27,797 nt of DNA from Pelobacter sp. UBA6812 (GCA_002452265.1 DKEW01000009.1:11096-38892), one strand, 5' to 3'. Counted from the stretch's first letter, positions 1 through 8,291 are shown. Notes: generated by a model from the sequence alone, not told the origin. Translations and numbers: made by a program.

Positions 1-854
1 CCGGGATAGGCGTGGGCCGGCAGCATTTCACCATGGGTATAAATATTAATGCCCTTTCCTTCGGACTGCTTTAGGATTTCCTCGAGCATTTTCAGGTCGT
101 GGCCGGAAACCAGGATGCCCTTGCCTTTACGGGTGCCGAGGTTGACCTTGGTCGGTTCGGGTTTGCCGTAATGCTCGATGTGTCCCTGGTTGAGCAGGCC
201 CATGACGGTGAGATTGTGCTTACCGCATTCCATGGCCAGGCCGACGAAATCCATCAGACCCAGATTGGAGTCGCAGGTGGCGGCCAGGGCGCGGAGAAAG
301 AACGCGGAGACCTCGTCATCGGACTTGCCCAGGATCAGCGCGTGATGGGCATACGCAGCCATTCCCTTCAGGCCGTAAATCAGGATTTCGATGGCCGAAC
401 GTACGTCCGGATCGCTATGCAGGAGTTCGATGCTGTAGGCTTCGCCCTGCTTGACCAGATCGCTGGTCGGTTTCCAGTCTTTTGCGGCGGCAGGAGGTCC
501 GGGTTTGAAGACATCTTTGATGCCGCTTACCAGTTTGCCGATGCCGCAGCAGGAGGCGCCGGCCAGCTCCATGGCCTTTTTCTCGAGGTCATAACAACGG
601 GCAATGACCTTTTCCAGGTGCTTTGGATCGAAGTCTACGTTGGTAACCGTAGCGAATAAGCCTTCGAGTACAAATTTATCGATTTCGGGATCGCTTTTGC
701 CCTGCTTACGGGCTTCATTGGCATAGTAGGCCAGGCCGCGCAAGCCTTGCAGCAGGTTGTCCTGCAGGGCGGCGGTTTCCGGTTGTTTGCCGCATACGCC
801 GCTGATATTACATGCTACGCCTTTAGCTGTTTGCTCACATTGATGACAATACAT
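1..854 (-). CDS. hcp: Hybrid cluster protein / hydroxylamine reductase (N-terminal part, runs off left edge)
   Basis: The reading frame starts at ATG 854-852, behind a GGGAGG ribosome site, and runs off the left edge after 284 codons, so the C-terminal half with the hybrid-cluster ligands is not visible. The N-terminus has Cys3, Cys6, Cys15 and Cys21 (C-x2-C-x8-C-x5-C). This is the compact cubane-cluster spacing of class I Hcp from strict anaerobes, not the longer spacing of facultative anaerobes. Hcp is a cytoplasmic Fe-S/Fe-S-O protein. It reduces hydroxylamine in vitro and is linked in vivo to NO detoxification and protein S-nitrosylation. No hcr reductase gene lies upstream of it here. 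A 22-bp FNR-like dyad about 190 bp upstream is a plausible control site. Family identity is secure; the exact substrate is not shown by sequence. Confidence 0.95.
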   Translation of the reverse strand, partial: MYCHQCEQTAKGVACNISGVCGKQPETAALQDNLLQGLRGLAYYANEARKQGKSDPEIDKFVLEGLFATVTNVDFDPKHLEKVIARCYDLEKKAMELAGASCCGIGKLVSGIKDVFKPGPPAAAKDWKPTSDLVKQGEAYSIELLHSDPDVRSAIEILIYGLKGMAAYAHHALILGKSDDEVSAFFLRALAATCDSNLGLMDFVGLAMECGKHNLTVMGLLNQGHIEHYGKPEPTKVNLGTRKGKGILVSGHDLKMLEEILKQSEGKGINIYTHGEMLPAHAYP

Positions 855-1039
855 GGTTTTCCTCCCGTTTTCGGTGTCGTGGTGTCGCTTGGTTAACTGC
901 TTTGGTGCCCACGTAAAAAGTTTAGCCCGATGCCCTGCCGCTCATTTTTTTAAATAACGTCAGGTTCGTGAGTTTGCCTTGCTTTCGCAACCTGGTAAGA
1001 CCTGAAGTTGGTTACAGCCTAACTCGAACCGCTGTTTTA

Positions 1040-1061
1040 AAAGTTGACGGAAATCAACTTT
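1040..1061. promoter_or_regulatory. FNR/HcpR-type dyad upstream of hcp
   Basis: Two perfect 8-bp arms, AAAGTTGA and TCAACTTT, are separated by 6 bp, so the core is TTGA-N6-TCAA, the geometry of FNR/CRP-superfamily sites. It lies in the 257-bp gap between hcp and the hydrolase gene, about 180-190 bp upstream of the hcp start. HcpR, a CRP/FNR-family regulator, controls hcp in many anaerobes, so hcp is the likely target. The dyad is directly visible; the regulator is inferred. Confidence 0.55.
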
Positions 1062-1111
1062 GAGGTGATTTGTCGGGCAACTACTCGATTGTATCAAGGA
1101 TTAGCCAGAAT

Positions 1112-1834
1112 TCACTGCATTTGCCCAGAAAACTGCTGGATAGCACGGAGCGATGCCAGGAGTTGTTGCTGGAGCGTAATCCATAAAAGTTGTTTCTCCA
1201 GCGGGACCTGCTGATTGATTTCCAGTTCGATGCCCAGGTAACTGTCCGCTGCAAAACGTTTGCGCAATGCCGTAACCAGCGCATCGGCATTGCCCCGGTA
1301 GGGGTAGTTGCGTCGGATGCGCAGCCCAGGTTGCCTTATCGTAAGAGCTTGCTGCCATTGCAGACACCAGGACTTTTCATCCGGACGGGCCGGGTCGTAG
1401 AGCAGCCCGACGTCTGCGTTGCGAATTTCGCCATGAAGGCACGGGGTGAAACTGTGAACGGACAGATGCAGCACCCGCTTGTTTGTGGCGATCATTCCGG
1501 CGACGATATCCTCAACCGCGCTCCAGTAGGGGTGATGGTAGCGACGCAGGATTTCTTCCCGTTCGCAGGCAGGCAGTCCGCGTGTGAATTCGGAGAACAG
1601 GCTTCTGCTTTTGCAGGAGCGGTTGAGATCGATCACAAGCCGGGTTATGTCGCCGGAAATCAGCGGGGAACCGAACTCCGCCGCCAGCGCTTCGGCCAGG
1701 GGCAGGATGCCGAGGTCGTAGCCCCGGTGGCTTTCCAGGACCGCTTCATGGCCTGCAAACAGGTAAAGGTAAGGGCTCGGGACGCGATTGCTGGCGTGTT
1801 CGCAACTTACAAAAATCTGTAGCGGGCGGGGCAT
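1112..1834 (-). CDS. N-formylglutamate amidohydrolase (HutG-like) family hydrolase
   Basis: This 240-residue protein has the N-formylglutamate amidohydrolase fold signatures in order. They are VSCEHASNRVP at the N-terminus, HRGYDLGI near residue 36, an arginine-rich TRLVIDLNRS segment near 65, the metal-site-like HLSVHSFTP near 122, DVGLLYDPARPD near 142, and YPYRGNADALV near 177. Characterised relatives are metal-dependent amidases that release formate and glutamate, usually in histidine degradation. No hut gene is nearby. The gene is last in a four-gene operon and begins 9 bp after the GCS2 stop. That context suggests it hydrolyses an N-acylated glutamyl product or intermediate of the two upstream ligases, not N-formylglutamate from histidine. 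Family call is strong; substrate is unknown. Confidence 0.85.
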   Translation of the reverse strand: MPRPLQIFVSCEHASNRVPSPYLYLFAGHEAVLESHRGYDLGILPLAEALAAEFGSPLISGDITRLVIDLNRSCKSRSLFSEFTRGLPACEREEILRRYHHPYWSAVEDIVAGMIATNKRVLHLSVHSFTPCLHGEIRNADVGLLYDPARPDEKSWCLQWQQALTIRQPGLRIRRNYPYRGNADALVTALRKRFAADSYLGIELEINQQVPLEKQLLWITLQQQLLASLRAIQQFSGQMQ

Positions 1835-1843
1835 GGCGATATC

Positions 1844-3121
1844 CTATGGTTGAAGGTTAGCGGCCCGTCTGACAGGCGCGGGGATGAACATGCTCCCCTC
1901 GGCCAGACAGCCGCATAGGGTACGGTAGGTCTCCGCCAGTCGGTCGAGGGTGGGGTGTTCTCCGAGACTTTGCAGAATGCGGCGCGCTAAAGGGCCATGG
2001 GTTAATATGTTTTCGAGAACAGGCATGAACGGCCGCAGGGCTCCAGGTTGTTCCGAAACCTGACCCAGGATGAGGTGGCTCCACAATGCGCCGGCCGTCG
2101 CTCGGGGGGCGTCGAATCCGAACATGGCGAGATAATCTGGATTGTCGATAATGGCGCGTTCACCGTCACCGATGGTGGCGCTGAGGATGGTCACAAGCGG
2201 TTCCACCGGCCAGTCCTGCTGTTTGGACAGGGGCTGCCAGCATTGCTCCACCAGAGCTTTCAGCACTGCAACCACAGCAGCTGCGATAGCCAGATCGGCC
2301 ATCGGGGTTTCCTGTACGTCCAGAATCCGGATCTCGATGGTATTGCGTTCGAACCGGGCGATGGCACCCCGCGAATTGAGCCATTCGTCCTGCAATACAC
2401 CATCCGGATCGTAGTCGGCAATGGCGCGGTATAGAGGTTGCAGTATGCCTTTCTGGTAAGAGCGGCGAGTGAAGACCGGTTCGGGAATAACCCGCCCGGT
2501 GATCAGTGGAATGCGTTTCTGATTGTCCCGGTAGACCTGCAGGCGGGTGTCGAGCAGGCCGCTGGAGCCTCCATCCATGAAAGGCGAACTGGCCGCCAGT
2601 GCCGGCAATATCGGCAGCAGCAGGCGGATGGCGGCATGCAGCCGGCCGAACTCCTCGTCGCCGCAAAAGGGCAAGTTGAGGTGACAGCTCTGCAAGTTGA
2701 CCCAGCCGTGGCCCCGACAGTCGAAAATGCGATGATAGGTCTGGTAAATAAGGCTGTTGTCGTGGGGCCACAGCCGACTGTCGCGGGCGGGGTCCATCCA
2801 GGGGTGCATGGCCGTCGGCATCAGCTGACCGTCCAGTGCTTCCAGTCGGCGATTGACCGCGGTGACCCCTTCCTGAAAGGGGCTTGTCAGCCCTTGCAAT
2901 TCCGCCGCCGGGCCGTTGGTTTTTAACTCGATAACATGCAGGACCAGTTCATTGGACCACCGCAGGGGGCCCACCTCTACCTCATCGGTCATACCCCCGG
3001 CCTGAGCTGCTAAAAGCCGGTCGGCAACCGGCAGTACCGCCAGAGATTGCCGGCTTACGATCATGTATTCAAGTTCGATGCCTATACCTTCGAACAGATG
3101 CAACTGTTTGGCTGGACTCAT
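1844..3121 (-). CDS. GCS2-type carboxylate-amine ligase (glutamate-cysteine ligase-like)
   Basis: This is a 425-residue member of the glutamate-cysteine ligase family 2. Visible signatures are GIGIELEYMIV (residues 12-22, acidic metal/ATP-binding strand), an HVIELKTNGP segment near 62, QSCHLNLPF near 144, SSPFMDGGSSG near 178 and RFERNTIEIRILDVQE near 258. Relatives use ATP to join a carboxylate, often of glutamate, to an amine. The ATG overlaps the stop of the upstream ATP-grasp gene by 4 bp (ATGA), so the two are probably translationally coupled. Glutathione synthesis is less likely than a dedicated amidoligase role, given the peptidase and amidohydrolase in the same operon. The acceptor and donor substrates cannot be read from sequence. 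Confidence 0.85.
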   Translation of the reverse strand: MSPAKQLHLFEGIGIELEYMIVSRQSLAVLPVADRLLAAQAGGMTDEVEVGPLRWSNELVLHVIELKTNGPAAELQGLTSPFQEGVTAVNRRLEALDGQLMPTAMHPWMDPARDSRLWPHDNSLIYQTYHRIFDCRGHGWVNLQSCHLNLPFCGDEEFGRLHAAIRLLLPILPALAASSPFMDGGSSGLLDTRLQVYRDNQKRIPLITGRVIPEPVFTRRSYQKGILQPLYRAIADYDPDGVLQDEWLNSRGAIARFERNTIEIRILDVQETPMADLAIAAAVVAVLKALVEQCWQPLSKQQDWPVEPLVTILSATIGDGERAIIDNPDYLAMFGFDAPRATAGALWSHLILGQVSEQPGALRPFMPVLENILTHGPLARRILQSLGEHPTLDRLAETYRTLCGCLAEGSMFIPAPVRRAANLQP

Positions 3122-4602
3122 ATCCTGGATACCCCTTTGCGTAATTCCACGCGGCGCATGATCCCCTGCATGATGCGCCGATAAAGCTCCTCCTTGAGCA
3201 CCGCATCTTCCACTCCCGCGTCGATATTGGGATTATCATTGATTTCGATGACATAGACACGCCGCCCCACCTGCTTGAGGTCTACGCCATACAGTCCGTT
3301 GCCGATGAGATTCGCAGATTTCAGGGCCGTGGCGATGACCCTTGCGGGCACCTCTTCGATGGGTAAAGTGTCCCAGCGTCCTTCGTCAAGAAGTTTGCCG
3401 TCGGGCGCGTGGCGCAGGATCTGCCAGTGCTGTTCGGCCATGTAGTAGCGGCAGGCAAACAGAGGTTGTCGGTCAAAAATGCCGATGCGCCAGTCGAAAG
3501 AGGTCGGCAGATATTGCTGTGCGATCACCAGGTCGGAGTGAGTGAGTAGTTGCGCGATCTGGCCGCGCAGATGGTCCGGTTGCTCGACCCTCACCATCCC
3601 CCGGGAAAAGGAGCCGTCCGGTTTTTTTAAAATGCAGGGCAGCCCAAGGTTTTGCAATACAGGTTCAGGTGATGAGCGATGCAGGATCATGGTAGCGGGG
3701 ATGGCGATACGGTGTCTTCGCAACAGTTCCGCCAGAAATACCTTGTTGGAACATTTGAGGATCGATTCCGGGTGGTCGACAACAACCAGTCCTTCGGTGG
3801 CGGCGCGGCGCGCGAAACGGTAGGTGTGATGATTGACATTGGTAGTTTCACGTATGAACAGCGCATCGAACTCCGCCAACCTCCCGAAGTCTTCCCGTCC
3901 GATCAGTTCCGGGGCGAATCCGACCTCTTTGGCAGCGCGTAGAAAACGGCGCAAGGCGCGGGGATTGGACGGCGGCTCCGCTTCGTCGGGATTTACCAGG
4001 ATCGCCAGGTCGAAGCGCGCCCGGTTGCGCCTGGCCGGTCGTGGCCGGATGCCTCCGAAATATTCGCGCGCCATCTCCAGGGCAAAGGAGCGGTGTGCCT
4101 CGGGGATTTCGCTTGCCGCCAGGGGGAAGATGTTTTGCAATTGCCACTTTTCCCGTTTGGGGCTGTACACGAAAAATGCGCGCAAAAACGGTGCCGGGAA
4201 GAGGCTGAACAGTTTCTGGCTGAGACGGTCGTAACGTTTGGCCAGATTGCGCCCCAGATAAATGCTGAGGACGAATTCTCCCGAACGCAGGGGGCGGAGG
4301 GTTTTCTGTGTCAGATCGTCGAGGTCATCCGATACGGTGCGGATGATACTGGTCGATTTGAGATCCTGGATGGCGGTGACGCCGGGCATTGGATGATGGC
4401 CGCGGGCCTCAGCGAGCAGGGAAACATAGTACCCCAGGCTCTGGTAGCGATAGGAGCGGCAGAGGTTGAATACTTTGACCCGGCGCCGGGTCTGATACTC
4501 TGGTTGTGTCAGGTAGTTGCGCGCAGTCACCAGTTCCATGCCAGGAATCTTAAGCGGCCAGGCACACGGGTCGTCTACCACTATCAGCGCTTCAAGAGCC
4601 AT
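3118..4602 (-). CDS. RimK-like ATP-grasp ligase with N-terminal RLAN-type domain
   Basis: The 494-residue protein has two parts. Residues 1 to about 190 form an alpha/beta domain that includes the YRYQSLGYYVSLLAEARGHH segment. This matches my knowledge of the RimK-like ATP-grasp N-terminal (RLAN) domain. Residues about 200-485 are an ATP-grasp module with CILKKPDGSFSRGM (ATP-binding loop), SFDWRIGIFD and VYVIEINDNPNID (Mg-binding Glu/Asn). RimK-type enzymes form peptide bonds through an acyl-phosphate, typically adding glutamate or similar residues to a peptide or small molecule. The start overlaps the peptidase gene by 11 bp and the stop overlaps the GCS2 gene by 4 bp. RLAN proteins are known from comparative genomics to neighbour papain-like peptidases and GCS2 ligases, as here. 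The substrate is unknown. Confidence 0.85.
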   Translation of the reverse strand: MALEALIVVDDPCAWPLKIPGMELVTARNYLTQPEYQTRRRVKVFNLCRSYRYQSLGYYVSLLAEARGHHPMPGVTAIQDLKSTSIIRTVSDDLDDLTQKTLRPLRSGEFVLSIYLGRNLAKRYDRLSQKLFSLFPAPFLRAFFVYSPKREKWQLQNIFPLAASEIPEAHRSFALEMAREYFGGIRPRPARRNRARFDLAILVNPDEAEPPSNPRALRRFLRAAKEVGFAPELIGREDFGRLAEFDALFIRETTNVNHHTYRFARRAATEGLVVVDHPESILKCSNKVFLAELLRRHRIAIPATMILHRSSPEPVLQNLGLPCILKKPDGSFSRGMVRVEQPDHLRGQIAQLLTHSDLVIAQQYLPTSFDWRIGIFDRQPLFACRYYMAEQHWQILRHAPDGKLLDEGRWDTLPIEEVPARVIATALKSANLIGNGLYGVDLKQVGRRVYVIEINDNPNIDAGVEDAVLKEELYRRIMQGIMRRVELRKGVSRI

Positions 4603-5320
4603 GATGATGCCGTTCGTGTCGTGGCTGAATGATCAGCAGGTTGGCATCGTAAGTCAGCACGCCTAGCAAGATGGCGCACAACACCCGTTCGATGGGAACT
4701 TCGTAGATAGGCCGATCAGCGACCGGGTTAGGCAACAGCGGATCGGCAACAGCTATGGTGCGCCGCTCTCGATTGTAGCCGCACAGGACGACAAAATGTC
4801 CGGAAGGTTCCCCGCGCACATCGTCATATTCGCATTGCGGGCCATATTCGCGGGGGGTGCGGTACAAATACGTGGCACTGAGTCCGGTGATGATCGGCAG
4901 GCCGCGTTTGACGTAACGGCGGATCAAGTCGAGAGTCAGATCCTCCAATCGCAGTTGGCCGCCAAGCTCCAGAAAACGCAGGTAACCCTGGGAGGCGGCA
5001 TGCAGCTTCGGGTCATCCTTGAACAGCATTTGGGCCTGTAACCGTTCACGCAGGTCCGGTCCGCCGGGCAACAGCCAGGTCGGATCGAACAACTGCATCT
5101 TATAGCTGTAGATGGTGGCGCGAAAACCGTTTTGCAAGGCATGACAGGCGAGCAGTACGGCCAGGGTTCCTCCGCCCTCCAACATGGGTACCTCATGGAT
5201 GACCTGTTGCAGGGGGCGTTCTCGATCAAAATAGCGATAGACGGCATGCAGGCAGGTCGGGCCGCAGGTAATTTCATCCGGTTGTGGCAAAATGGTAAAT
5301 GGCAGGTGCACGGTCTTCAT
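4592..5320 (-). CDS. C39-like (papain-fold) cysteine peptidase, DUF3335-type
   Basis: The frame is open from an ATG at 5341. I prefer the ATG at 5318-5320, which follows GGAGG by 10 bp and gives a 242-residue protein starting MKTVHLPF. A likely catalytic triad is Cys19 in ITCGPTCL, His175 in SGHFVVLCGY and Asp193 in AVADPLL, the order found in C39/papain-fold peptidases. No signal peptide or membrane segment is visible, so it should be cytoplasmic. In related clusters this peptidase is often fused to a GNAT acetyltransferase; here it stands alone and no GNAT gene is nearby. It is the first gene of the amidoligase operon and may trim a peptide before or after ligation, or reverse the ligation. 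The C-terminus is His-rich (RHERHHHGS). Confidence 0.8.
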   Translation of the reverse strand: MKTVHLPFTILPQPDEITCGPTCLHAVYRYFDRERPLQQVIHEVPMLEGGGTLAVLLACHALQNGFRATIYSYKMQLFDPTWLLPGGPDLRERLQAQMLFKDDPKLHAASQGYLRFLELGGQLRLEDLTLDLIRRYVKRGLPIITGLSATYLYRTPREYGPQCEYDDVRGEPSGHFVVLCGYNRERRTIAVADPLLPNPVADRPIYEVPIERVLCAILLGVLTYDANLLIIQPRHERHHHGS

Positions 5321-5573
5321 CGGAGGGGAACCTCCATACACAGGTTAGCGGGGTTGGTTCTCCAGGCAGAAATCTATTATCAGGTTCATTTTAACAGACC
5401 TTGGGGGACTTGCTGCGGGGATCGTGGCGACGGACATTCTTTCCGGATCCTTGCCTGTTTGGTGGTTGTTCAATGGGTGCTTTTCTTTCTGTTCCAATAA
5501 TGGTAGATGTTAAGTGTATCTATGTGCTTTGAAGTCTCTCTTTGTCTCAAGCAATCTGGAAAAGGAGGTTATT

Positions 5574-5777
5574 ATGGGGGGTGGTTTTGGAAGCGGCCGT
5601 AAAGGAGCCGAGAAACCATGGTGGGGGCGTAAAGGGCACGCCGGGCCGCCAAGCCATTGTATCTGCCCGGCATGCGGCGAAATGGTGCCGCACGAGGTTG
5701 GAGTGCCGTGTTATACGCGCACCTGCACCAAATGCGGTTCGCCCATGACGCGGCGACTTGTATCTGAGGATCCATGA
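5574..5777 (+). CDS. Small Gly-rich zinc-ribbon / metal-cluster protein, 67 aa
   Basis: The start at 5574 is set by a strong AAAGGAGG site 5 bp upstream; an in-frame ATG at 5514 lacks one. The protein has a Gly/Arg-rich head (GGGFGSGRKG), then Cys29, Cys31 and Cys34 (CICPACG), Cys46, and Cys51 and Cys54 (CTKCG). This pattern is typical of a zinc ribbon or small Fe-S/metal-binding protein. Its TGA overlaps the ATG of the CDF-NifX fusion (ATGA), so the two are coupled. Proteins with similar Gly-rich, Cys-rich layout often neighbour NifX/NifB-type metallocluster-binding proteins, which fits the fused domain downstream. A role in metal delivery to the transporter is an inference. Confidence 0.7.
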   Translation: MGGGFGSGRKGAEKPWWGRKGHAGPPSHCICPACGEMVPHEVGVPCYTRTCTKCGSPMTRRLVSEDP

Positions 5778-7069
5778 TGGAAACGCCTGTAAGCATCGTT
5801 GCGCAGAATCATGGGATGCGGCTTAAAAGGGGCCAGCGAATAGCGCTGATCGCATCTCTGGCAACCTTGATCCTTGCGGTCGGTAAAGCCACTGTCGGAT
5901 GGATCTATGACGAGCCGGTTCTGGTTGCGGATGCTTTTCATAGCGGCGCGGATCTGCTTGCAATTTTTGCCAGTTTTTTCGGGCTCTGGCTTGCCGGGAA
6001 GGAGAAGACCCGGCAATTTCCCTACGGGTTGTACCGGGCCGAAACATTCGTCACCTTGCTGGCGGGGACGCTTATCTGTTGGGCAGGGTTCGAACTGATA
6101 CCGGAAGGCTGGCGAAAGCTTGGGCTGGACGGTGGCAGGGGCGCGATGCCGGTCATCCCGATGCTGGCCAGTGGGGTATCGATGGCGGTGTCCCTGGTCA
6201 TCGCTCGGGCGGAAAAGCGGGTTGGCCTTGAAATCAACTCTCAGTCGCTACAGGTGAATGCCGGTGAATCGTTTCTCGATATTGCCACTTCAGCGGTGGT
6301 GCTGATGGGTTTGCTGCTCAATTACCTGGGCATTCCATACGTCGAGGGGGCGGTCATCCTGTTGATTGCCGGGCTGATTATCAAGTTGGGCTGGAGCAGT
6401 GTCCGGCAAGCCTTTCTGGCGTTACTCGATGCTAATCTCGATCCTCAGTTGACGCACGACATAGAAAAGCAGATCAACGGTATTTATGGTGTCAAAGGAG
6501 TAAGCGAAGTACGTATTCGCCAAGCCGGTCCCTTTCGCATGGTAGATTGTGTGATCTTTACCAGTCCGACACTGCCTTTGCATCGCGCCCACCATCTGGC
6601 GGATCTTACGGAAAAAGTTATACGGGATCAAAGTGAACATATCGAATCGGTGTTTGTGCATGTGGAACCGGCTCATGACAGTGAGCTGACCTTGATTGTC
6701 CCGGTCAAGGATATCCGCGGACTTGGTTCTCGTGTCCATGGCCATTTTGGGCGTGCTCCCTATTTTGTCATCATCAGGCTGCATGAACAGGAAGTCGATA
6801 TCGAGGACTTTTACTCCAATCAGTATCTGTCGGAAAAAAAGTTCATTGGAATGAAGGTCATCAAAACCATTTTGATGCAGAAGGTCGATGTGTTGCTTAC
6901 CCCTCGCATTGGTGAAATTTCATTCTACATGCTCAAGGATAATCTGGTCGACATTTACAAGGTCGCCGAGGATCAGACCCTAAGGGAGATATTGACCCGG
7001 TTTCAAAAAAAATTGCTGCCTTCCATAACCCATCCGACCCATTCCGTGGACGAATCTCTGGTGGAATAA
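5774..7069 (+). CDS. CDF family cation transporter fused to a C-terminal NifX/dinitrogenase-cofactor-like domain
   Basis: This 431-residue inner-membrane protein starts with a CDF transporter module: six predicted membrane helices to about residue 210, then a cytoplasmic dimerisation domain to about 290. The TM2 metal site appears as His56-x3-Asp60 (FHSGAD). In TM5 the aspartate is preceded by Glu (GESFLD), where the well-studied YiiP has His. Residues about 300-420 form a NifX/NafY-like domain with the diagnostic SRVHGHFGRAPYFVI stretch, a fold that binds Fe-Mo-S or other metal clusters in nitrogenase maturation. CDF proteins export divalent metals against protons. The added domain suggests sensing or buffering of the metal. 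Stop TAA at 7067-7069. A second ATG at 5777 would shorten it by one residue. Confidence 0.88.
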   Translation: MMETPVSIVAQNHGMRLKRGQRIALIASLATLILAVGKATVGWIYDEPVLVADAFHSGADLLAIFASFFGLWLAGKEKTRQFPYGLYRAETFVTLLAGTLICWAGFELIPEGWRKLGLDGGRGAMPVIPMLASGVSMAVSLVIARAEKRVGLEINSQSLQVNAGESFLDIATSAVVLMGLLLNYLGIPYVEGAVILLIAGLIIKLGWSSVRQAFLALLDANLDPQLTHDIEKQINGIYGVKGVSEVRIRQAGPFRMVDCVIFTSPTLPLHRAHHLADLTEKVIRDQSEHIESVFVHVEPAHDSELTLIVPVKDIRGLGSRVHGHFGRAPYFVIIRLHEQEVDIEDFYSNQYLSEKKFIGMKVIKTILMQKVDVLLTPRIGEISFYMLKDNLVDIYKVAEDQTLREILTRFQKKLLPSITHPTHSVDESLVE

Positions 7070-7073
7070 CATC

Positions 7074-7116
7074 CCGACCGTGGGCCAAGACAGGTCGGCG
7101 CAAGGGGATTTGCGCC
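7074..7116. other. Two overlapping, mutually exclusive hairpins after the CDF gene
   Basis: CCGACC (7074-7079) can pair with GGTCGG (7093-7098), and GGCGCAA (7097-7103) can pair with TTGCGCC (7110-7116). The hairpins share two bases, so only one can form completely. There is no T-run, so this is not a standard intrinsic terminator. It may protect the mRNA end. The rest of the 296-bp gap to the lipoprotein shows nothing I can name. Confidence 0.3.
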
Positions 7117-7365
7117 GGGAGCGATACAGCTGAGGGTGCAACTTTTGAAGGTTGCGGTTTGGATACTGGACCAACATCGCCGGGCCATGTTTTAAGATTT
7201 TGACGATTCCCGAGGGTAGTTCTTCGAGGTTTTTTGAAGATGTGTCCGGTATTGTGGAAGGATAGATGGTAAGTTCCAAAAAATAACAACTTCCGGGTTT
7301 CCCCTGCCGGCATGATTTGTTAAAGTATGTGGCATATCCGCTATGAGTGTTCTATGGAGGCATGG

Positions 7366-8130
7366 ATGCGCCACATTTTTATAGTTTTTATGGTTGCGAG
7401 TTTGCTGGGTGGGTGCGCAGGATCGGGCGATCGCTTAAAGCGTCTGCAGGAAGAAAATCAACAACTGCAGAAAAACCTGACACTGGCACATCAGGATATC
7501 AACACCTTGACGGCTGAGAAAGCCGCGCTAACGGATAAGGTGGCCGATCTGACCCGCGTTTCCGGTACCCTGCAAAGAGAGAAACGAGCCCGGGTAGAAG
7601 AAGCGGACCAATTGCGCAAAACCATGCGCAGTTTTGCCCAGGAGCAAATGGAAACCCTGCGGGAGTTTTCTCAGCGGCAGGACTTCTTTGACTATATCGG
7701 TGCTGAACTGGTCAATCGCCAGCATAGTGGCGATGAGAATCTCACCCTGGTCGATAGTGGTAACCGGTTGCCCGGTAATGGTACGCTGCTCGCTGCCAGA
7801 GGCTATTTTATTGCACCCTGCCGGTTGCGCGTGTTGGTTTTACGGCCAGTAGAGGAACAGTGGGAAGTGGTTCAGGTTTCCACGCCTATTCAGGTTGCTT
7901 CCGCCGGTTTAGAGCAGATCGATCTTGATGTGCCGATGGCGGTTCTGGCTGGAGATATGCTCGGCTTTATGTTTGAAGGGCCAGTGGGAATTCCCTACGA
8001 TGAAAAAACCGGCCACACGTTGCTGTTTTCCGATCCGCTACGGGCCGGGAACCGCCTGCATATTCCTGAAACAAAGGGGATACCTAACCGGCGTTCCTAT
8101 TCCATCGGGGGCGTTGGGTTGTTCCAGTAA
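7366..8130 (+). CDS. Orphan outer-envelope lipoprotein with coiled coil
   Basis: I chose the ATG at 7366, which follows GGAGG by 5 bp and gives 254 residues with a clean lipoprotein signal: MRHIF, a hydrophobic stretch and the lipobox LGGC with Cys17 as lipidation site. The upstream in-frame ATG at 7327 would spoil the signal peptide. Residues about 22-95 are rich in heptad-like Leu, Lys, Glu and Gln (KRLQEENQQLQKNL) and probably form a coiled coil. Residues about 115-254 look like a beta-rich globular domain that I do not recognise. It stands alone as a transcription unit and ends before a strong terminator. The function is unknown. Confidence 0.8.
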   Translation: MRHIFIVFMVASLLGGCAGSGDRLKRLQEENQQLQKNLTLAHQDINTLTAEKAALTDKVADLTRVSGTLQREKRARVEEADQLRKTMRSFAQEQMETLREFSQRQDFFDYIGAELVNRQHSGDENLTLVDSGNRLPGNGTLLAARGYFIAPCRLRVLVLRPVEEQWEVVQVSTPIQVASAGLEQIDLDVPMAVLAGDMLGFMFEGPVGIPYDEKTGHTLLFSDPLRAGNRLHIPETKGIPNRRSYSIGGVGLFQ

Positions 8131-8168
8131 CTACGGACTCAGTGGTCGTAACGGAAGCACGTGATATG

Positions 8169-8201
8169 AAAAAAAAGGCCGGGTTTGTCCCGGCCTTTTT
8201 T
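8169..8201 (+). terminator. Intrinsic terminator of the lipoprotein gene
   Basis: A-rich run, then GGCCGGG, loop TTTGT, CCCGGCC and six T residues. It lies 38 bp after the lipoprotein stop. Confidence 0.9.
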
Positions 8202-8225
8202 GTGTGGTGCGCCAATCTGCCGTAG

Positions 8226-8252
8226 AAAAACAGGCGGCCTGAAAAGGCCGCC
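8226..8252 (-). terminator. Intrinsic terminator of the feo operon
   Basis: On the minus strand GGCGGCC, loop TTTTCA, GGCCGCC is followed by TG and five T. It lies 40 bp after the porin stop and marks the end of the feoA-feoB-porin operon. Confidence 0.85.
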
Positions 8253-8291
8253 CATGCAGGTTAGTCATGACGGGTTAGTGTCTGCGAAGCT

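Noticed and set aside
6933..7374. Minus-strand open frames between the CDF and lipoprotein genes
   Set aside because: They overlap the end of the CDF gene, show no family motif, and have no ribosome site.
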